Assembly (NCBI RefSeq): GCF_002197685.1
Contig: NZ_NBBI01000001.1
Span: 372,001-436,000, forward strand
Direction: 5' to 3'
DNA from: Sphingomonas dokdonensis
GTDB lineage: Bacteria; Pseudomonadota; Alphaproteobacteria; Sphingomonadales; Sphingomonadaceae
Length of the DNA stretch: 64,000 nt
A program made the position numbers and the translations under genes. Positions 32,590 to 42,449 of the stretch are shown in pieces. The notes beneath the pieces were generated by a model. That model saw only the letters and a program-made list of their open reading frames with translations, had not been told where the DNA came from and made no database searches. Position 1 is the first letter of the stretch. Each line of letters begins with the position of its first letter.

Positions 32590-33686
32590 AGCAGCGCCAT
32601 ATGATTGCGGTGGATCAGCGCTGCGCGCGGCGCATAGCCGAGCAGCGCCTCCTGCTCCTCGCTGCGCCGGCCAAGCAGCCGCTGCATCTCGCCCGCGTCA
32701 TATTCCGCCAGCCCGCGCGCGATCGGCCCGTCCGGCCCCGCGATCGTCACCACGTCGCCGCGCGCGAAATCGCCCGACACCGCCGTCGCCCCCGCCGCCA
32801 GCAGACTGCGCCCTTCCGCCAGTGCCTGCGCCGCGCCCGCGTCCACCGTGACGACGCCGTTCGCCGTCAGTCGCCCCGCCAGCCAAGCCTTGCGGGCGCT
32901 GGCGCGCTTCTCCGGCAAAAACATCGTGTGCCGCGCCTCGGTCGACAGCGGCCGGTCGACCCGCCCCGACGCAATCGCCAGCGCAACGCCGGCCCCCGTC
33001 GCGATCCGCGCCGCCGCGATCTTTGACACCATGCCGCCCGATCCCATGCCCGATGCCGAGCCGACGTCCGCCATGCCGGCGACCCGCGCGTCGATCTGCG
33101 CGACCACCGGGATGTGCACCGCCCCGGGCTGCGCCGGATTGCGATCGTAAAGGCCGTCGATGTCGGACAGCAGCAGCACGCCATCCGCGCCCGCCGCCTG
33201 CGCCACGCGCGCCGCCAGCCGATCGTTGTCGCCGAAGCGGATCTCGGCGGTCGCCACGCTGTCGTTCTCGTTGATCACCGGCACCGTGCCGAGTTGCAGC
33301 AGCCGCCCCAGCGTCGCCGCGGCGTTGAGGTAACGGCGGCGATCCTCCAGATCGTCCAGCGTCACCAGCATCTGCGCCGCGGTCAGCCCGTTCTCGCCGA
33401 GCACCTCCGCCCAGGTTTGGCAGAGCGCGATCTGCCCGGTCGCCGCCGCCGCCTGCGCATCCTCGAGGCTCGCTCGCCCGCCACGCGGCAGGCCGAGCCG
33501 ACGCGCCCCCAGCGCGATCGCGCCGGAGGAAACGATCGCCACCTGCTGCCCGGCACCGGCACGCGCGGCGACGTCGGCAGCGATGCCCGCCAGCCAGTCG
33601 CGCCGCACCGCGCCCGCCGGGTCGACCAGCAGCGCCGAGCCGATCTTCACCACGAGGCGCGGGCAGGTGTCAGGCGAAAACAGCAT
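32586..33686 (-). CDS. proB: Glutamate 5-kinase
   Basis: A 366-residue enzyme that phosphorylates glutamate in the first step of proline synthesis. The amino acid kinase domain shows VVKIGSALL, VSSGAIALG, NENDSVATAEIRFGDND and GSGGMVSKI. A C-terminal PUA domain (GDVVTIAGPDGPIARG) is present as in the long ProB form. It is usually next to obgE or proA; here it is followed by the cerR-like gene with a 4-base overlap and preceded by pth at 45 bases. Confidence 0.95.
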   Translation of the reverse strand: MLFSPDTCPRLVVKIGSALLVDPAGAVRRDWLAGIAADVAARAGAGQQVAIVSSGAIALGARRLGLPRGGRASLEDAQAAAATGQIALCQTWAEVLGENGLTAAQMLVTLDDLEDRRRYLNAAATLGRLLQLGTVPVINENDSVATAEIRFGDNDRLAARVAQAAGADGVLLLSDIDGLYDRNPAQPGAVHIPVVAQIDARVAGMADVGSASGMGSGGMVSKIAAARIATGAGVALAIASGRVDRPLSTEARHTMFLPEKRASARKAWLAGRLTANGVVTVDAGAAQALAEGRSLLAAGATAVSGDFARGDVVTIAGPDGPIARGLAEYDAGEMQRLLGRRSEEQEALLGYAPRAALIHRNHMALL

Positions 33687-33731
33687 GGCCCCTGCGCGAT
33701 ACTGCGCGCGGCCGCGATGGGGAAGGGGCGC

Positions 33732-34304
33732 TCAGCCCTGTAGCCTAAGCGCCACGTCGTTCATGAAGCGCACGTCATCGCCCGCCGCCAGCGTCGGTGC
33801 CTCCGCCGCCAGCGCACCGAGCAGGTCGCTCAGCGGGTCCATTTCGCTCTTGGCGTAATTGCCGAGCACATGGCCCGTCACGCGGTCCTTGTGCCCCGGA
33901 TGCCCGATACCCAGCCGCACGCGCCGAAACTCTGGTCCCAGATGCTGGTCGATCGAGCGCAGCCCATTGTGCCCCGCCAGCCCGCCGCCCATCCGCACCT
34001 TCACCTTCATCGGCGCAAGGTCGAGCTCGTCATGAAAGACGGTCAGCACCTCGACGCCCAGCTTGTAGAAGCGCAGCGCCTCGGCCACGCTGCGGCCGCT
34101 CTCGTTCATGAACGTCGCGGGCTTCAGCAGCAGCACCTTCTGATTGCCCAGCCGCCCCTCGCGCACCCAGCCCTGGAATTTCTTCGCCGTCGCGCCGAAG
34201 TCATGCACCTCGGCGATCGCATCGACCGCCATGAAGCCGACATTGTGTCGCTGCATCGCATGTTGCGGGCCCGGATTGCCCAGGCCGACCCATAGCTGCA
34301 TCAC
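33732..34304 (-). CDS. pth: Peptidyl-tRNA hydrolase
   Basis: A 190-residue hydrolase that rescues tRNAs from drop-off peptidyl-tRNA. Catalytic features are visible: LWVGLGNPGPQHAMQRHNVGF with Asn10 and His20, FMNESGRSV and HDELDLAPMKVKVRMGGGLAGHNGLRS with the catalytic Asp. It follows rplY after a terminator and a set of 11-base repeats, and precedes proB. The rplY-pth order is common in bacteria. Confidence 0.95.
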   Translation of the reverse strand: MMQLWVGLGNPGPQHAMQRHNVGFMAVDAIAEVHDFGATAKKFQGWVREGRLGNQKVLLLKPATFMNESGRSVAEALRFYKLGVEVLTVFHDELDLAPMKVKVRMGGGLAGHNGLRSIDQHLGPEFRRVRLGIGHPGHKDRVTGHVLGNYAKSEMDPLSDLLGALAAEAPTLAAGDDVRFMNDVALRLQG

Positions 34305-34318
34305 CGATCCATCCGTAT

Positions 34319-34362
34319 CATTGGCGTGTCACTGGCGTAACATTGGCGTGTCATTGGCGCCC
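34319..34362. repeat. Four 11-base direct repeats upstream of pth
   Basis: Four head-to-tail 11-base units start at 34319, 34330, 34341 and 34352. They share CATTGGCGTGT with up to four changes, and units one and three are identical. The 11-base spacing puts each copy on one helix face. They lie between the rplY terminator and the pth start. Confidence 0.6.
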
Positions 34363-34371
34363 AAACGAAAA

Positions 34372-34401
34372 CGGGCGGGGGGCGTTGCCGCCTCCCGCCC
34401 G
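34372..34401 (-). terminator. Intrinsic terminator after rplY
   Basis: On the minus strand a 13-bp stem with one G-U pair and a 4-base loop is followed by TTTTCGTTT. It lies 36 bases past the rplY stop and separates rplY from pth. Confidence 0.8.
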
Positions 34402-34436
34402 CGAAACCGTGCCGCCCCAGGCGGCACCGAACGACA

Positions 34437-35069
34437 TTACGCGTCCGACGCGTCCTCGGCCGTGTCGGTCGTCTCGGTCGCTTCGGTCGAGGTGTCGCCC
34501 TCGGCCGACTTCAGCGCCGACGGTGCAACCACCGTCGCAATGGTGAAGTCGCGATCGTCGATCGCCGACTGCGTGCCCTTGGGCAGCGTCACGGCCGAAA
34601 TGTGGAGCGATTCGCCCACTTCCAGGCCCTTCAGCGAGATGGTGACTTCCGACGGGATTTCCGCCGCGTCGCACACCAGCTCCAGCTCGTGACGAACCAC
34701 GTTCAGCACGCCGCCCTTCTTGATGCCCGGCGCCAGATCTTCGTCGACAAACGCCACCGGCACCGCGACGGTGACGGTCGAGTGCGCGCCGATGCGCAGA
34801 AAGTCGACGTGAACCGGACGATCGGTAACCGGGTGGAAGTGCACGTCCTTGGGCAGGGTGCGCTCGCCGTTCAGCATCACGACGGTGTTCATGAAGTGGC
34901 CGGTGCCCAGTGCCTTCACCAGGGCCTTCTCCTCGAGGTGGATCGAGGTCGGCTCCTTGTTCTGGCCGTAGATCACGGCGGGGACGCGGCCGTCACGACG
35001 CAGCGCCCGGGAGGCTCCCTTGCCAACCCGGTCACGCGTCTCGGCTGCGAGCGTCAGCTGGTCGCTCAT
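34437..35069 (-). CDS. rplY: Large ribosomal subunit protein bL25 (CTC form)
   Basis: A 210-residue bL25 of the long CTC type: an N-terminal 5S rRNA-binding domain ([20 protein letters not shown], then [12 protein letters not shown]) and a C-terminal TL5/CTC domain ([21 protein letters not shown]). The acidic tail is rich in Thr, Glu and Asp. The frame stays open far upstream, but ATG at 35069 starts the family sequence. A terminator follows. Confidence 0.95.
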   Translation of the reverse strand: MSDQLTLAAETRDRVGKGASRALRRDGRVPAVIYGQNKEPTSIHLEEKALVKALGTGHFMNTVVMLNGERTLPKDVHFHPVTDRPVHVDFLRIGAHSTVTVAVPVAFVDEDLAPGIKKGGVLNVVRHELELVCDAAEIPSEVTISLKGLEVGESLHISAVTLPKGTQSAIDDRDFTIATVVAPSALKSAEGDTSTEATETTDTAEDASDA

Positions 35070-35182
35070 CGTTATTCTCCGAAACTCATGTGTGTCCTTC
35101 CGCGCCACGCCTCCAGGGATGACCATGGCCGGAAGCGGGCGCGCATAGCGAGGCGCGGCGCGAAAAGCAATCCTCGCGCGGC

Positions 35183-36085
35183 TTAGTACTTTATACGCAC
35201 CGCCTTCAGCTTGTACTTGCCGAGCTGCGCCTGCACGCTCTGCGGCCCCGCCAGATGGCCGGCGCCCACCGCGATGAAGACGCGGCCCGGCGTGCGCATC
35301 CGCTCGGCGATCCACGCGGCCCATTTGGCGTTGCGATCGGCGAGCAGCGCCTTGCCGACCTCCGGCGAATCCTTCAGCCCCTCGTTCATGGTCTCGGCCA
35401 GCCCGTCGGGGTCGCCCGCCGCCCAATCCGTCACCATCCGGTCCATCATCTCGCCCGCCTTGGGCAATTCCTCGACGGTGGAATTGAGCAGGTCGAGCTG
35501 CGCCTTCTCCGACAGCGAATCGAAGATCGACATCTGCCCTTCGAACGTTTCCAGCCCCATCACCTGCTTCTTCTGCGCCTTGGCGGCCTTGGTCAGCACG
35601 CCCTCCGGCCCGTTCCCGGCATCATAGCCGAGCTTCTGTACCGGCAGCACGGACAGGCTGATCGCGGCGAACCACGGCTGCATCCGCTCGAACTGGGCAA
35701 CCGGCAGCTTGTTGTCCTCCAGCGCCTTCACGAATGCCGCGCGCTTGTCCTCGGGCAGCTTTTCGGTGAGCGGCGGCCCGCCTTTGGCAAACGCCTTGGA
35801 AATGACGATCTTCTGCTGCGTCTCCTGATCGGGCTCCACCATTTCCAGCACCAGCGTGCCCGAGCGGTCGAACGCCTTCTTCACCGCCTCGTCGAACCAC
35901 GACAGGCCGGGTTTCAGGACGTGGATCGTCCCGAACAGATAGATCGTCGTATCCTTGTCGCGCACCACCCATAGCGCGGGGTCGGCGTCCTGCTGCGCCT
36001 GCGCAACCGGCGCGGGCTGCGCGCAGGCGGGCAGGGTGAAGGCAAGGCCGAGCGCGGCGAACAACGGGGTAAAGGGTCGAAACAC
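35183..36085 (-). CDS. TraB/GumN family lipoprotein
   Basis: A protein of about 300 residues of the TraB/GumN family, a Tiki-like protease-related group. The N-terminus has a signal peptide ending in a lipobox ([10 protein letters not shown]), so it is probably a lipoprotein. Family blocks are [21 protein letters not shown] with the GTIHVLKPG motif near residue 60, and the C-terminal [16 protein letters not shown]. The frame is open from 36217, but a GTG at 36085 has a good AGGAAGG site upstream and starts directly at the signal peptide. It is divergent from glyQ by 88 bases. The substrate is unknown. Confidence 0.85.
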   Translation of the reverse strand: MFRPFTPLFAALGLAFTLPACAQPAPVAQAQQDADPALWVVRDKDTTIYLFGTIHVLKPGLSWFDEAVKKAFDRSGTLVLEMVEPDQETQQKIVISKAFAKGGPPLTEKLPEDKRAAFVKALEDNKLPVAQFERMQPWFAAISLSVLPVQKLGYDAGNGPEGVLTKAAKAQKKQVMGLETFEGQMSIFDSLSEKAQLDLLNSTVEELPKAGEMMDRMVTDWAAGDPDGLAETMNEGLKDSPEVGKALLADRNAKWAAWIAERMRTPGRVFIAVGAGHLAGPQSVQAQLGKYKLKAVRIKY

Positions 36086-36173
36086 GGAAACGGGCAACCT
36101 TCCTGATCGAGGCGGCACGAGCCTAGCGCGGCCCTTGCCTGTTGGCGAGCCATCCGCCATTGCCCGCCCCGCG

Positions 36174-37055
36174 ATGAACGCCACCTCAACAGACGCGCCA
36201 TTGAGCTTCCAGGACATGATCCTGCGCCTCCATTCCTATTGGGGAGCGCGGGGCTGCGCCATTCTGCAACCCTATGACATGCGCATGGGCGCGGGCACCT
36301 TTCACCCCGCCACGACGCTGCGTGCCTTGGGGCCCGATCCGTGGAATGCCGCCTTCGTCCAGCCCAGCCGCCGCCCGACCGACGGCCGCTATGGCGAGAA
36401 CCCGAACCGGCTGCAGCATTATTACCAGTATCAGGTGATCCTGAAGCCGAGCCCGCCCGATCTGCAGGAGCTGTATCTCGGCAGCCTCGCGGCGATCGGC
36501 ATCGACTTCACCCGCCACGACATCCGCTTCGTCGAGGATGACTGGGAAAGCCCCACGTTGGGCGCCTGGGGCCTTGGCTGGGAAGTGTGGTGCGACGGGA
36601 TGGAGGTGACCCAGTTCACCTATTTTCAGCAGATGGGCGGCTTTGACTGCAAGCCGGTTGCGGGCGAGCTCACCTACGGGCTCGAACGGCTGGCGATGTA
36701 CATTCAGAACGTCGACAATGTGTACGACCTGCGCTTCAACGACGCCGGCGTTTCCTACGGCGACGTGTTCCTCGAAAACGAGCGGCAGATGTCGACCTGG
36801 AACTTCGAGGTCGCCGACACCGACACGTTGTTCGACCTGTTCCGAAAGGCGGCGGCCGAATGCGAGAATTGTCTCGCAGCAAAGCTCCCGATCCCGGCCT
36901 ATGAGCAGGCGATCGAGGCAAGCCACATCTTCAATCTGCTGAACGCGCGCGGCGTGATCTCCGTCGCCGAGCGTCAGGCCTATATCGGCCGCGTCCGCGA
37001 TCTCGCGAAGGGTGCCTGCACGGCGTATATGGAAAAGAACGGGTGGATGGCGTGA
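36174..37055 (+). CDS. glyQ: Glycyl-tRNA synthetase alpha subunit
   Basis: A 293-residue catalytic subunit of the bacterial alpha2beta2 glycyl-tRNA synthetase. The N-terminus reads [21 protein letters not shown] and continues with [20 protein letters not shown], both hallmark blocks. YVEDDWE-type and [19 protein letters not shown] class II motifs follow. ATG at 36174 is the family start although the frame is open further upstream. It overlaps glyS by 4 to 13 bases depending on the glyS start. Confidence 0.97.
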   Translation: MNATSTDAPLSFQDMILRLHSYWGARGCAILQPYDMRMGAGTFHPATTLRALGPDPWNAAFVQPSRRPTDGRYGENPNRLQHYYQYQVILKPSPPDLQELYLGSLAAIGIDFTRHDIRFVEDDWESPTLGAWGLGWEVWCDGMEVTQFTYFQQMGGFDCKPVAGELTYGLERLAMYIQNVDNVYDLRFNDAGVSYGDVFLENERQMSTWNFEVADTDTLFDLFRKAAAECENCLAAKLPIPAYEQAIEASHIFNLLNARGVISVAERQAYIGRVRDLAKGACTAYMEKNGWMA

Positions 37056-39079
37056 CCGACTTCCTCCTCGAACTGCGCTCGGAGGAAATCCCGGCGCGCA
37101 TGCAGGACAAGGCCCGCGAGGATCTCGCCCGCCTGTTCGCCGCCGAACTCGACAAGGCCGGGCTTAAGGCCGCCGAACTCGTCACCTACGCGACGCCGCG
37201 CCGTCTCGCGCTGATCGCCCGTGATCTGCCGGCTGAGACCCAGGCGGTAAGCGAGGAGCTGAAGGGGCCGCCCGCGGACGCGCCCGATGCTGCCATCGAA
37301 GGTTTCCTGCGCAAGGCCGGCCTGACGCGCGACGCGCTCCAGACCCGCGAGGTGAAGGGCCGCGCCACCTTGTTCGCCGTGATCGACAAGCCCGGCCGCG
37401 CCACCGCCGATGTGCTCGCAGAGGTGATCCCCACGATCATCCGCGCTTTTCCCTGGCCCAAGTCGATGCGCTGGGGCGATGCCTCGATTTCGACCGAGAG
37501 CCTGCGCTGGGTGCGCCCGCTGCAGGGCATCATCGCGCTGTTTGGCGACGATGTGGTGCCGTGCGCCATCGCCGGCGTCGAAAGCGGCGCGGCGACGGTC
37601 GGCCACCGCTTCCACCACCCCGGCGTCATCACCATCGGCAGCGCGGCCGATTATGTCGAAAAGCTGCGCGCCTGCCACGTCATCGTCGACCAGAACGAAC
37701 GCCGCGCCACGATCGCGCTCGGCGCCAAGATGGCCGCGAACATGGCCGGCCTCACGCTGATCGAGGACGAAGGGCTGGTCAGCGAGAACGCCGGCCTCAC
37801 CGAATGGCCGGTGCCGCTGCTCGGACGCTTCGACGAGGCGTTCCTCGACGTGCCGCCCGAGGTGATCCAGCTCACCGCACGCGTGAACCAGAAGTATTTC
37901 GTCTGCCGCGATGCGGGCGGCTCGCTTGCCAACGCCTTCGTCTGCACCGCGAACATCGACGCGGCGGACGGTGGCGAGCGGATCGTGGAGGGCAACCGCA
38001 AGGTGCTCGCCGCGCGCCTCTCCGACGCGCGCTTCTTCTACGAGACCGATCTCAAGGTGCCGCTCGCCGACCAGGCGACGAAGCTCGAAAAGATTGTCTT
38101 CCACGAAAAGCTCGGCACCGTCGCCGACAAGGTGGATCGCGTGGCGAAGCTCGCCCGCTGGCTCGCCGAGGAAGGCATCGTCAAGGGGGCCGATCCCGAG
38201 TTGGCCGAACGCGCCGCGCGCCTCGCCAAGGCCGATCTCGTCACCGGCATGGTCGGTGAATTCCCCGAGCTCCAGGGCCTGATGGGCGGCTATTACGCCG
38301 CCGCACAGGGCGAGCCCGCCGAAGTCGCAGAAGCGATCCGCGACCACTATAAGCCGGTCGGGCAGGGGGATGATGTGCCCACCGCGCCAGTCACGGTCGC
38401 GGTGTCGCTGGCGGACAAGCTGGACAGCATAACCCAGTTCTTCGGTGCCGATCTCAAGCCCAGCGGCTCCAAGGATCCGTTCGCGCTCCGCCGCTCGGCC
38501 TTGGGCATCCTCGCACTGATCCTCGACAATGGCCTGCGCTTCCCGCTGTCGCGGACCGCCAACAACGACGTGCTCGATTTCTTCGCCGATCGCCTCAAGG
38601 TGCAGCAGCGCGAAGCCGGCGTTCGCCACGACCTGATCGACGCGGTGTTCGCGCTCGGCGGCGAGGACGATCTCGTCCGCCTGCTCGCGCGGGTGAAGGC
38701 GCTGCAGTCGTTCGTCGGCACCGAGGACGGCGCCAATCTGCTCGCCGGATACAAGCGCGCCGCGAACATCCTGAAGAAGGAAAGCTATCAGGCCGACACC
38801 GCGCCATTCGAGGCCGATTATCGCCGGGAGCAGGCCGAAGCTGCGTTGGTCACCGCACTGGATGCGGCCGAACCCGCCTCGGCAAAAGCGATCGCCAACG
38901 AAGATTTCGAGGCAGCGATGGCGGCGCTGGCAACCTTGCGCGCACCGATCGATTCGTTCTTCGATCAAGTCACTGTGAACGATGCGGATCCTGCCAAGCG
39001 AGCCGGCCGTTTGGCGCTTCTGGCCCGGGTTCGGGCAGCCGTTCACGGCGTTGCGGATTTCTCGCGGATCGAGGGATAA
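37052..39079 (+). CDS. glyS: Glycyl-tRNA synthetase beta subunit
   Basis: A 675-residue subunit that binds tRNA-Gly and works with GlyQ. The N-terminus [17 protein letters not shown] is characteristic, as are [11 protein letters not shown] and the HD-like and anticodon-binding regions downstream ([10 protein letters not shown], then [12 protein letters not shown]). I prefer GTG at 37052, which overlaps the glyQ stop; the ATG at 37043 is an alternative with three extra residues. The gene is intact and cotranscribed with glyQ. Confidence 0.96.
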   Translation: MTDFLLELRSEEIPARMQDKAREDLARLFAAELDKAGLKAAELVTYATPRRLALIARDLPAETQAVSEELKGPPADAPDAAIEGFLRKAGLTRDALQTREVKGRATLFAVIDKPGRATADVLAEVIPTIIRAFPWPKSMRWGDASISTESLRWVRPLQGIIALFGDDVVPCAIAGVESGAATVGHRFHHPGVITIGSAADYVEKLRACHVIVDQNERRATIALGAKMAANMAGLTLIEDEGLVSENAGLTEWPVPLLGRFDEAFLDVPPEVIQLTARVNQKYFVCRDAGGSLANAFVCTANIDAADGGERIVEGNRKVLAARLSDARFFYETDLKVPLADQATKLEKIVFHEKLGTVADKVDRVAKLARWLAEEGIVKGADPELAERAARLAKADLVTGMVGEFPELQGLMGGYYAAAQGEPAEVAEAIRDHYKPVGQGDDVPTAPVTVAVSLADKLDSITQFFGADLKPSGSKDPFALRRSALGILALILDNGLRFPLSRTANNDVLDFFADRLKVQQREAGVRHDLIDAVFALGGEDDLVRLLARVKALQSFVGTEDGANLLAGYKRAANILKKESYQADTAPFEADYRREQAEAALVTALDAAEPASAKAIANEDFEAAMAALATLRAPIDSFFDQVTVNDADPAKRAGRLALLARVRAAVHGVADFSRIEG

Positions 39080-39182
39080 GCGGGTAAACGGTTACATCTA
39101 CAAAGGCGCCGGTTTGCGCTTGCAATCGGGCGCCCGGCCGTGTGTTGCGGCGCAATAACGAGTTTCAGGGAGGCGATAACCC

Positions 39183-41876
39183 ATGGCTACTGCGGCGAAG
39201 AACGAGGCGGACGCACAATACGTCTATCGTTTCGGCGGCGGCGTTTCGGACGGCGGCAGCGGGGATAAGAACCTCCTGGGCGGCAAGGGCGCAAACCTCG
39301 CCGAAATGGCCTCGATCGGCCTGCCGGTGCCTCCGGGCTTCACCATCAGCACCGCCATGTGCACCCGCTATTACGAGGAGGGTGAAACCTTCCCCGACAG
39401 CGTCCGCCGCGAAGTGGCCGAGGGCATCGCGCATATCGAGGGGATCACCGGCAAAAAGTTCGGCGATCCCGCCGATCCGCTGCTCGTTTCCGTCCGCTCG
39501 GGCGCCCGCGTCTCGATGCCCGGCATGATGGACACCGTCCTCAATCTCGGCCTGAACGACCAGACGGTCGAGGGCCTCGCCAGCGCAAGCGGTGACGAGC
39601 GTTTCGCCTGGGACAGCTATCGCCGCTTCATCCAGATGTATTCGGACGTGGTGCTCGGCCTCGACCATGGTGCGTTCGAGGAAGCGCTAGAAGTTGCTAA
39701 GGAAGACAAGGGCTTCACGCTCGATACCGAGCTGTCGGCGGCCGACCTGAAGGCGCTCGTGGCCGAGTTCAAGGGGCTGGTTGACGAGCAGCAGGGCAAG
39801 CCGTTCCCGCAGGACGTGCACGATCAGCTGTGGGGCGCGATTGGCGCCGTGTTCGGCTCGTGGCAGTCGGATCGCGCCAAGGTCTATCGCCGCCTGAACG
39901 ACATTCCCGGCAGCTGGGGCACCGCGGTCAACGTGCAGGCAATGGTGTTCGGCAACATGGGCGATACCTCCGCGACTGGCGTCGCCTTCACCCGCGATCC
40001 GTCCGCCGGGCACAATGCCTATTACGGCGAGTTCCTGATCAATGCGCAGGGCGAGGACGTCGTCGCCGGCATCCGCACCCCGCAGTATCTGACCAAGACC
40101 GCGCGTGAAGAGGCCGGCGCCAAGCCGCTCAGCATGGAAGAGGCGATGCCCGACGCCTATGCCGAGCTCGCCGCCGTTTTCGACCAGCTGGAGCGGCACT
40201 ACCGCGACATGCAGGACATCGAATTCACGGTGCAGCAGGGCAAGCTCTGGATGCTCCAGACCCGCTCGGGCAAGCGCACCGCGAAGGCGGCACTGAAGAT
40301 CGCGGTCGACATGGCAGCGGAAGGCCTGATCACCCGCGACGAGGCGATCCTGCGCGTCGATCCGCAGGCGCTCGACCAGCTGCTCCACCCGACGCTCGAC
40401 CCGTCGGCGACGCGTGATGTGCTGACCAAGGGCCTGCCGGCATCGCCCGGCGCCGCTTCGGGCGCAGCCGTTTTCGACGCAGACACCGCCGAGAAGTGGG
40501 CCGCGGAGAACAAGGCGGTGATCCTGGTGCGCACCGAAACCTCGCCCGAGGACATCCACGGCATGCATGCGGCGAAGGGCATCCTCACCGCGCGTGGCGG
40601 CATGACCAGCCACGCCGCCGTGGTGGCGCGCGGCATGGGGCGTCCGTGCGTGTCCGGCGCTGGCGCGCTTTCCATCGATGCCAAGGCGAAGATCGCGCGC
40701 ATTGCGGGGCGCGAAGTGCGCGAGGGCGACCTGCTCACCATCGACGGTGCCACCGGCGAGGTGATGGCCGGTGAAGTAGCGACGATCCAGCCTGAACTGG
40801 CGGGTGATTTCGGCACGCTGATGGTGTGGGCGGACGAGGTCCGTCGCCTCAAGGTGCGTGCCAACGCCGAAACGCCGCTCGACTGCCAGACGGCACGCGA
40901 TTTCGGCGCGGAGGGCGTCGGCCTGTGCCGCACCGAGCATATGTTCTTCGAGGCGGACCGGATTACGGCCGTGCGCCAGATGATCCTGGCCGAGGACGAG
41001 AAGGGCCGCCGTGTGGCGCTCGAAAAGCTGCTTCCGGAGCAGCGCAGCGACTTTCAGGCTATCTTCGAGGTGATGGCTGGCCTACCGGTGACGGTGCGCC
41101 TGCTCGATCCGCCGCTCCACGAATTCCTCCCGCACGAGGAATCCGAGTTCGCCGAAGTGGCGAGTGCGGCTGGCGTGGATGTCGAGACGCTGAAGCGCCG
41201 TGCGGGTGAGTTGCACGAGTTCAACCCGATGCTCGGCCACCGTGGTTGCCGCCTGGGCGTCACCTATCCCGAGATCTATGAGGTGCAGGCGCGCGCCATC
41301 TTCGAGGCGGCACTGGACGTCGCCGAGAAGTCGGGCGAGGCACCGATCCCGGAGATCATGATCCCGCTGGTCGCGACCAAGCGCGAGCTGGAGCTGATGA
41401 AGGCCGTGGTCGATCGCACCGCCAAGGCGGTGTTCGACGAGCGTGGCAAGACGGTGGAATATCTCGTCGGTACGATGATCGAGCTGCCGCGCGCCGCGCT
41501 GCGTGCGGGCGAGATCGCCGAGGCTGGCGAGTTCTTCTCGTTCGGCACCAACGATCTGACGCAGACCACGTTGGGCGTGAGCCGCGACGATGCCGGCCGC
41601 TTCCTCGGCTCCTATGTGGAGCAGGGGATCTACGCCAAGGATCCGTTCGTCAGCATCGACGTGGAAGGCGTGGGCGAGCTGATCAAGCTGGCGGCCGAGC
41701 GCGGCCGGGCCACGCGCAGCAACATCAAGCTGGGCATTTGCGGTGAGCATGGCGGCGACCCGGCTTCCATCGCCTTCTGCGAAAGCGTCGGCCTCGATTA
41801 CGTGTCGGCCTCGCCTTACCGCGTGCCGATCGCGCGGCTGGCTGCGGCGCAAGCGGCGCTCAAAGCGCGCGGCTGA
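39183..41876 (+). CDS. ppdK: Pyruvate, phosphate dikinase
   Basis: An 897-residue enzyme that interconverts pyruvate and phosphoenolpyruvate using ATP and phosphate. The N-terminal ATP-grasp domain (LLGGKGANLAEMASIGLPVPPG), the swivelling phosphohistidine domain (GGMTSHAAVVARGMGRPCVSGAG) and the TIM-barrel PEP domain (GVGLCRTEHMFFE to SPYRVPIARLAAAQA) are complete. A good ribosome binding site (GGGAGG) precedes the ATG. It stands alone after glyS and ends at a strong intrinsic terminator. It can serve gluconeogenesis or, run in reverse, glycolysis. Confidence 0.97.
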   Translation: MATAAKNEADAQYVYRFGGGVSDGGSGDKNLLGGKGANLAEMASIGLPVPPGFTISTAMCTRYYEEGETFPDSVRREVAEGIAHIEGITGKKFGDPADPLLVSVRSGARVSMPGMMDTVLNLGLNDQTVEGLASASGDERFAWDSYRRFIQMYSDVVLGLDHGAFEEALEVAKEDKGFTLDTELSAADLKALVAEFKGLVDEQQGKPFPQDVHDQLWGAIGAVFGSWQSDRAKVYRRLNDIPGSWGTAVNVQAMVFGNMGDTSATGVAFTRDPSAGHNAYYGEFLINAQGEDVVAGIRTPQYLTKTAREEAGAKPLSMEEAMPDAYAELAAVFDQLERHYRDMQDIEFTVQQGKLWMLQTRSGKRTAKAALKIAVDMAAEGLITRDEAILRVDPQALDQLLHPTLDPSATRDVLTKGLPASPGAASGAAVFDADTAEKWAAENKAVILVRTETSPEDIHGMHAAKGILTARGGMTSHAAVVARGMGRPCVSGAGALSIDAKAKIARIAGREVREGDLLTIDGATGEVMAGEVATIQPELAGDFGTLMVWADEVRRLKVRANAETPLDCQTARDFGAEGVGLCRTEHMFFEADRITAVRQMILAEDEKGRRVALEKLLPEQRSDFQAIFEVMAGLPVTVRLLDPPLHEFLPHEESEFAEVASAAGVDVETLKRRAGELHEFNPMLGHRGCRLGVTYPEIYEVQARAIFEAALDVAEKSGEAPIPEIMIPLVATKRELELMKAVVDRTAKAVFDERGKTVEYLVGTMIELPRAALRAGEIAEAGEFFSFGTNDLTQTTLGVSRDDAGRFLGSYVEQGIYAKDPFVSIDVEGVGELIKLAAERGRATRSNIKLGICGEHGGDPASIAFCESVGLDYVSASPYRVPIARLAAAQAALKARG

Positions 41877-41909
41877 GCCAAGCTCCGGCCTGACTCCGGC
41901 TTAACAGCG

Positions 41910-41946
41910 AAAACGGTGAGTGAAGCGCCGCTTCACTCACCGTTTT
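41910..41946 (+). terminator. Intrinsic terminator after ppdK
   Basis: A perfect 16-bp stem (41910-41925 with 41931-41946) with a CGCCG loop, flanked by A-rich and T-rich sequence, lies 34 bases beyond the ppdK stop. It is the strongest intrinsic terminator in the window and could serve both strands. Confidence 0.9.
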
Positions 41947-42015
41947 TATTTGTCAGATCGCGCATTTGCGACGGGCGGACCACCCGTTTTGCCGCGCAGC
42001 CGCGCGCCACTTATC

Positions 42016-42381
42016 CTAGCCGTTCGTGCCGACGCGGTTCTGCCAGTTGAACCAGCGCGCCCGCGTCGAACCGGCGGGGCGAGCCGCGCTTTGCGCCATC
42101 CGCTCACGCCCGATCGCATGCCGGTCGGTCGTCATCGTGTCGCTCGCTACCGGTGCCGCGCGGGAAAGGCGCTCATTGTCGCGCTCCAGTTCGGCAATTC
42201 GCGCCTCACGCTCGGCAAGGCGGGCGTCCAGATCCTTGCGCGTGCGCCCATGGACGTCGCGCTCGTCGGCGTAGCGCTGCTTCCACTTGCGCCCACCCGG
42301 ATGGCTGGCGAGGCCGAAGAGCCATCCGGCGATCAGGGTGATGGCGAGTGCGATCCATTGCGTCGGCGTCGTGAAAAGCAT
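42016..42381 (-). CDS. Membrane-anchored coiled-coil protein of unknown function (121 aa)
   Basis: A 121-residue protein with an N-terminal membrane helix (WIALAITLIAGWLFGLA) and a charged coiled-coil (DLDARLAEREARIAELERDN, about 50-70). A basic tail with two Trp-containing motifs ends it. I recognise no family. It is the last gene of the Tad/Cpa cluster, 68 bases after tadC, and may be cotranscribed with it. Similar small coiled-coil membrane proteins are frequent in sphingomonads without a known function. Confidence 0.65.
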   Translation of the reverse strand: MLFTTPTQWIALAITLIAGWLFGLASHPGGRKWKQRYADERDVHGRTRKDLDARLAEREARIAELERDNERLSRAAPVASDTMTTDRHAIGRERMAQSAARPAGSTRARWFNWQNRVGTNG

Positions 42382-42449
42382 CGCGTTCCTCCTGTTACGC
42401 AGGTTTAACGATGGTTCACGGCGCGCGTTCCGCCGCTCGCGCGCGGCTT

